Assembly (NCBI RefSeq): GCF_014199325.1
Contig: NZ_JACIJJ010000004.1
Span: forward strand, 248,001-312,000
Direction of reading: 5' to 3'
Length of the DNA: 64,000 bases
Source: Sphingomonas yantingensis
Lineage (GTDB): Bacteria; Pseudomonadota; Alphaproteobacteria; Sphingomonadales; Sphingomonadaceae
Part shown: piece by piece, positions 61,283 through 64,000 of the stretch
How positions within the stretch are numbered: position 1 is the first letter of the stretch
Layout of the letters: every line of letters begins with the position of its first letter
The notes under the pieces: model-generated
Told to the model about the DNA's origin: nothing
The model's database searches: none
The model's input: only the letters and a program-made list of their open reading frames with translations
Made by a program: the position numbers and the translations under genes

Positions 61283-61851
61283 CGAACCGGCCGTTCCCGA
61301 CGCTACGCACCGCGCGACTGGTGCTGCGCCCGCGCACGCCCGACGATGCCGTGACGCTGTTCGCCGCCTTCGCCGATGTCGAGGCCATGCGATACTGGTC
61401 GACCGGGCCGCACGAAACGGTCGAGCAGACCCATGCCTATCTGGCGCAGGACATGCCCGACTGGCGCGCCTGGGCGATCACGCTGAGCGGCGACGACCGC
61501 GCGATCGGCTTCGTCTCTGTGGGCGAGGACTGGAAGGGCAATGTCAGCGAGATCGGCTACATGCTGCTGCGCGCGCACTGGCGGCGCGGCATCGTCGCCG
61601 AGGCGGTGAGCGCGGTGATCGAGCAGGTGTTCGCCGAGGGGCAGCGCCGGCTCTATGCCGATACCGACCCGGAAAATACCGGCTCGCGCGCGCTGCTCGA
61701 GGGGCTCGGCTTCAAGCTGGAGGGCGTGCTGCGCGCCGAGTGGGAGACGCATATCGGCGTGCGCGACACCGCGCTCTACGGCCTGCTCCCCGACGACTGG
61801 TCAGCGGCGCGCGCCGAGAAGATCGAGCGCACGCGCCGAAAGGTTGCCTAA
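61279..61851 (+). CDS. GNAT family N-acetyltransferase
   Basis: A 190-aa acetyltransferase of the RimJ/RimL type. LRTARLVLRPRTPDDA, GYMLLRAHWRRGIVAEAV (the CoA-binding motif A region) and YADTDPENTGSRALLEGLGF are present. The GTG start overlaps the LysR stop (GTGA). The last 51 bases overlap the 3' end of the convergent beta-lactamase-like gene. The acceptor is unknown. Confidence 0.87.
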   Translation: MTNRPFPTLRTARLVLRPRTPDDAVTLFAAFADVEAMRYWSTGPHETVEQTHAYLAQDMPDWRAWAITLSGDDRAIGFVSVGEDWKGNVSEIGYMLLRAHWRRGIVAEAVSAVIEQVFAEGQRRLYADTDPENTGSRALLEGLGFKLEGVLRAEWETHIGVRDTALYGLLPDDWSAARAEKIERTRRKVA

Positions 61852-63027
61852 GGCGCCGGGGTCGACCGCGGCGTCGGCGCGATACTGGCTGGCGATGACG
61901 GCATACCATTTGCCCTGAGCGTCGCGGGCGAGATGGTTGAAGCTCAGCACGCCCGGTTCCGACCCGCCCTTGTACCCCAGATAGGCGAGGCCATGCGGAT
62001 CGGCGCGCGGCGTCGCCAGAATCGCCAACGCGATCGGCCCGCCCTTTCGCGACAGCCAGTCGAGCGCCTTGGTGATGCCGCGGGGCGAGGCGAACCACTC
62101 GATCTCCGGCCGGACGGCGGTGTCGCCGAACAGGGCCGGATCGAGCGGGACCTTCGCCAGCGCCGGATCGGCAAGTCGCGCGCGCCGCTCGTCGGGCGTG
62201 AGAGCCGCCCAACTCGCGGCAAGCGCGGCGGCGGCGGGATGCTTGAGACGAAACGCTTCCGCCGTCGTCAGGACGGGCAGCCGGTCGGCGCCCAGCGCAG
62301 CGGCCCGCGCATCCACCGCCTCGCGGCCGAGGACGCCGATCAGCGTATCGGTCGCGGTATTGTCGCTGATCGCGATCATCAGCGTGGCGAGGCTTTGCAG
62401 CGTCATCGGTGTGCCCGCCGGCCACCCTTGCGTGATCCCGCTGGGAAGTGAGGCGGGGGCGAGCGGAGCGACGTCCTCCCATCGATGCTTGCCCTCGGCC
62501 ACCTGCGCCGCGAGCTCGGCGAGCACCCATAGCTTGAACGCCGACCCGATCGGCGCCGCCGCCTCGCCGCGATGCTCGGCCAGCGCGCGGGGGGCGGGGT
62601 CCTCCAGCGCATAGACGCCGAAGCCGACCGTCCCCGGCAGCTTCGCTGCCTCTGCCACGATCGCGGCGAAGCTGTCCTGTCGGGGGGCGCTGCCGGTGAT
62701 GCTGAAGCCCGCCACCTGGCGCGTGCCGCCGGGCATGAGCGTCAGCGCGACGCCGATACGCCCGCGCTCGTAGCCGATCGTCGCGGTCGCCTCGAGCGCG
62801 TTGGCGCGGTCGATCCGCTCTACCCCCTTCGGCTTGCCCAAGCCTGCCGCGATCTGCGCGGCCAGCGCGTCGAAGCGCGCCTTGGGCACCTCGCTGCGGA
62901 ATCGCTCGCCGAAGGTGGCGGCATAGTCGCCCTTTCCCGACAGCAGCGCGACGATTTCGGCCAAGCGGCGGTCGACGTCTGCCGGCGCCGGCTGGACGAT
63001 CGCGGGGGGCGGGGCAGTCTGGAGCAT
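61801..63027 (-). CDS. Class A beta-lactamase-like serine hydrolase
   Basis: A 408-aa penicillin-recognising-fold protein. The active-site set is SAFK (PIGSAFKLWVL), SDN (MIAISDNTATDTLI) and KGG in GYKGGSEPG. The N-terminal ~140 residues (ADVDRRLAEIVALLSGKGDY onward) resemble an accessory NTF2-like domain. From the ATG at 63027 no signal peptide is visible (MLQTAPPPAIVQ), odd for an enzyme expected in the periplasm. The start may lie elsewhere, or the protein is cytoplasmic. Beta-lactam resistance is not proven. It is 35 bases downstream of hemW. Confidence 0.75.
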   Translation of the reverse strand: MLQTAPPPAIVQPAPADVDRRLAEIVALLSGKGDYAATFGERFRSEVPKARFDALAAQIAAGLGKPKGVERIDRANALEATATIGYERGRIGVALTLMPGGTRQVAGFSITGSAPRQDSFAAIVAEAAKLPGTVGFGVYALEDPAPRALAEHRGEAAAPIGSAFKLWVLAELAAQVAEGKHRWEDVAPLAPASLPSGITQGWPAGTPMTLQSLATLMIAISDNTATDTLIGVLGREAVDARAAALGADRLPVLTTAEAFRLKHPAAAALAASWAALTPDERRARLADPALAKVPLDPALFGDTAVRPEIEWFASPRGITKALDWLSRKGGPIALAILATPRADPHGLAYLGYKGGSEPGVLSFNHLARDAQGKWYAVIASQYRADAAVDPGALGNLSARALDLLGARR

Positions 63028-63062
63028 TGCGGGACCCTCGCCGATCGGCCGGGCGCTGGCAA

Positions 63063-64000
63063 TCAGGCGGCGACGATCTCGCGCAGCATCGCCTCGAGCA
63101 CGGGCATCCCGGTATCGGTCGCGCGCAGGCGGTTGCCGTCGCGGGCGAGCAAGCCTTCGCGGACCAGCCGATCGACGCGTGGGGCGTCGACCGGCAGTGC
63201 ACCAAACGCCTCGATCCGCGAGAGGTCGACGCCCTCGCGCAGGCGAAGGCCCATCAGCAGCGCCTCGATCGCCTGTTCCTGCGGCACCAGCGCGTCTTCC
63301 GCCTCGATGCCGTGACCGTTGCGATCGACGGCGGACAGCCAGTTTTCGGGCTTCTTGCGGCGAAAGGTCGCATGGCCGCCGCGCCGGCCATGCGCGCCGG
63401 GTCCGACGCCGACATAATCGCGATAGCGCCAATAGGTGAGGTTGTGGCGGCTCTCCTCTCCCGGCCGCGCGTGGTTCGAGATTTCATAGGCCGGCAGCCC
63501 TGCCGCGGCGGTCATGGCCCGCGTCGTCTCGAACAGGTCGGCGGCGGCGTCGGCGTCGGGGATCGTCAGTTCGCCCTTCGCGGCCAGCGTGGCGAAGCGC
63601 GTGCCTGGCTCGATCGTCAATTGGTAGAGCGACAGATGGCCGGTGCCGAACCCCAGCGCGCGGGCAAGCTCGCCCTCCCACCCGACCAGCGACTGGCCGG
63701 GCAGCGCATAGATGAGGTCGAACGAGACGCGCGCAAACGCAGCCTGCGCGGTTTCCAGCGCCCCCAGCCCCTCTGCCACCGAATGCGCGCGGCCGAGAAA
63801 GCCGAGCGCCGCGTCGTCGAGCGATTGCAGGCCCAGCGACACGCGATTGACCCCCGCCGCCGCCACGTCGGCGAACCGCGCCGCCTCGACCGATGAGGGG
63901 TTGGCCTCCAGCGTGATCTCGCAATCGGGGGCGAGGCCCCAGTGGCGGTCCGCCGCCTCGATCAGCGCGGCGACCGTGGCGGGGGGCATCAGCGAGGGGG
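63063..64000 (-). CDS. hemW: Radical SAM heme chaperone HemW (partial)
   Basis: The C-terminal ~310 residues of a HemW/coproporphyrinogen oxidase-like radical SAM protein, which delivers heme. ITLEANPSSVE, GVNRVSLGLQSLDD, FDLIYALPGQ, LSLYQLTIEPGTRF, ISNHARPGEESRHNLTYW and YVGVGPGAHG are typical. The N-terminus with the CxxxCxxC cluster lies beyond the window edge. The frame is open to the last base. Confidence 0.93.
   Translation of the reverse strand, partial: PSLMPPATVAALIEAADRHWGLAPDCEITLEANPSSVEAARFADVAAAGVNRVSLGLQSLDDAALGFLGRAHSVAEGLGALETAQAAFARVSFDLIYALPGQSLVGWEGELARALGFGTGHLSLYQLTIEPGTRFATLAAKGELTIPDADAAADLFETTRAMTAAAGLPAYEISNHARPGEESRHNLTYWRYRDYVGVGPGAHGRRGGHATFRRKKPENWLSAVDRNGHGIEAEDALVPQEQAIEALLMGLRLREGVDLSRIEAFGALPVDAPRVDRLVREGLLARDGNRLRATDTGMPVLEAMLREIVAA

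Overview
The window looks like a chromosomal segment of a sphingomonad (Sphingomonas or a close relative). The DNA is GC-rich, many genes use GTG or TTG starts, and four genes encode TonB-dependent outer-membrane receptors. The housekeeping block lptD-surA-pdxA-rsmA is typical of Alphaproteobacteria, and a ferulate-type catabolic operon resembles those of Sphingobium. I saw no prophage, integrase, insertion sequence or CRISPR array.

Layout. 7-6416: a GH29 alpha-L-fucosidase, a disrupted TonB receptor and a disrupted two-component system. 6740-11678: a four-gene operon for hydroxycinnamate (ferulate) conversion to vanillin and vanillate, preceded by a perfect inverted repeat. 11865-16307: a second disrupted TonB receptor and a chimeric LuxR-type regulator/serine hydrolase gene with an internal stop. 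16308-16958 has no recognisable gene and is followed by tRNA-Gly(CCC). 17064-30514: a glycoside-degradation island with aldose 1-epimerase, GH106 alpha-L-rhamnosidase, TonB receptor, TetR regulator, 2-keto-3-deoxy-sugar-acid dehydrogenase, D-lactate dehydrogenase, DUF1080 3-keto-glycoside hydrolase, both subunits of a C-glycoside deglycosidase, and a GH1 glycosidase. 30550-37000: a three-gene ABC-2 transporter divergent from a siderophore-type TonB receptor, then a tonB gene. 37092-50153: core genes (rsmA, pdxA, surA, lptD, pepA, holC, ndk, M28 peptidase, ettA, a HisKA_2 kinase). 50310-53319: an orphan tadE/tadE/tadG set. 53374-64000: mixed core genes including trmFO, a GbsR/MarR regulator with its palindrome, a PMT glycosyltransferase, metZ-apaG-lysR-gnat, a class A beta-lactamase-like protein and the 3' part of hemW.

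Most notable system. Three copies of a palindrome (TCTAATC-N3-GATTAGA type) lie at 17972, 21417 and 26966. They precede the rhamnosidase/epimerase pair, the TonB receptor and the DUF1080-deglycosidase-GH1 operon. A TetR gene sits in the middle, so the island reads as one regulon. Its enzymes suggest uptake of a plant glycoside (for example a flavonoid rhamnoside or C-glucoside), removal of rhamnose and glucose, cleavage of 3-oxo sugars from O- and C-linked aglycones, and oxidation of the released deoxy-sugar through a diketo-acid route to pyruvate and lactate. The 3-oxidase that should feed the two 3-keto enzymes is not in the window.

Disruptions (frameshifts, internal stops, a missing start codon) are confined to 2093-6488 and 11865-16307. 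Every essential gene is intact. This looks more like real gene decay than uniform sequencing error, but the sequence alone cannot settle it.
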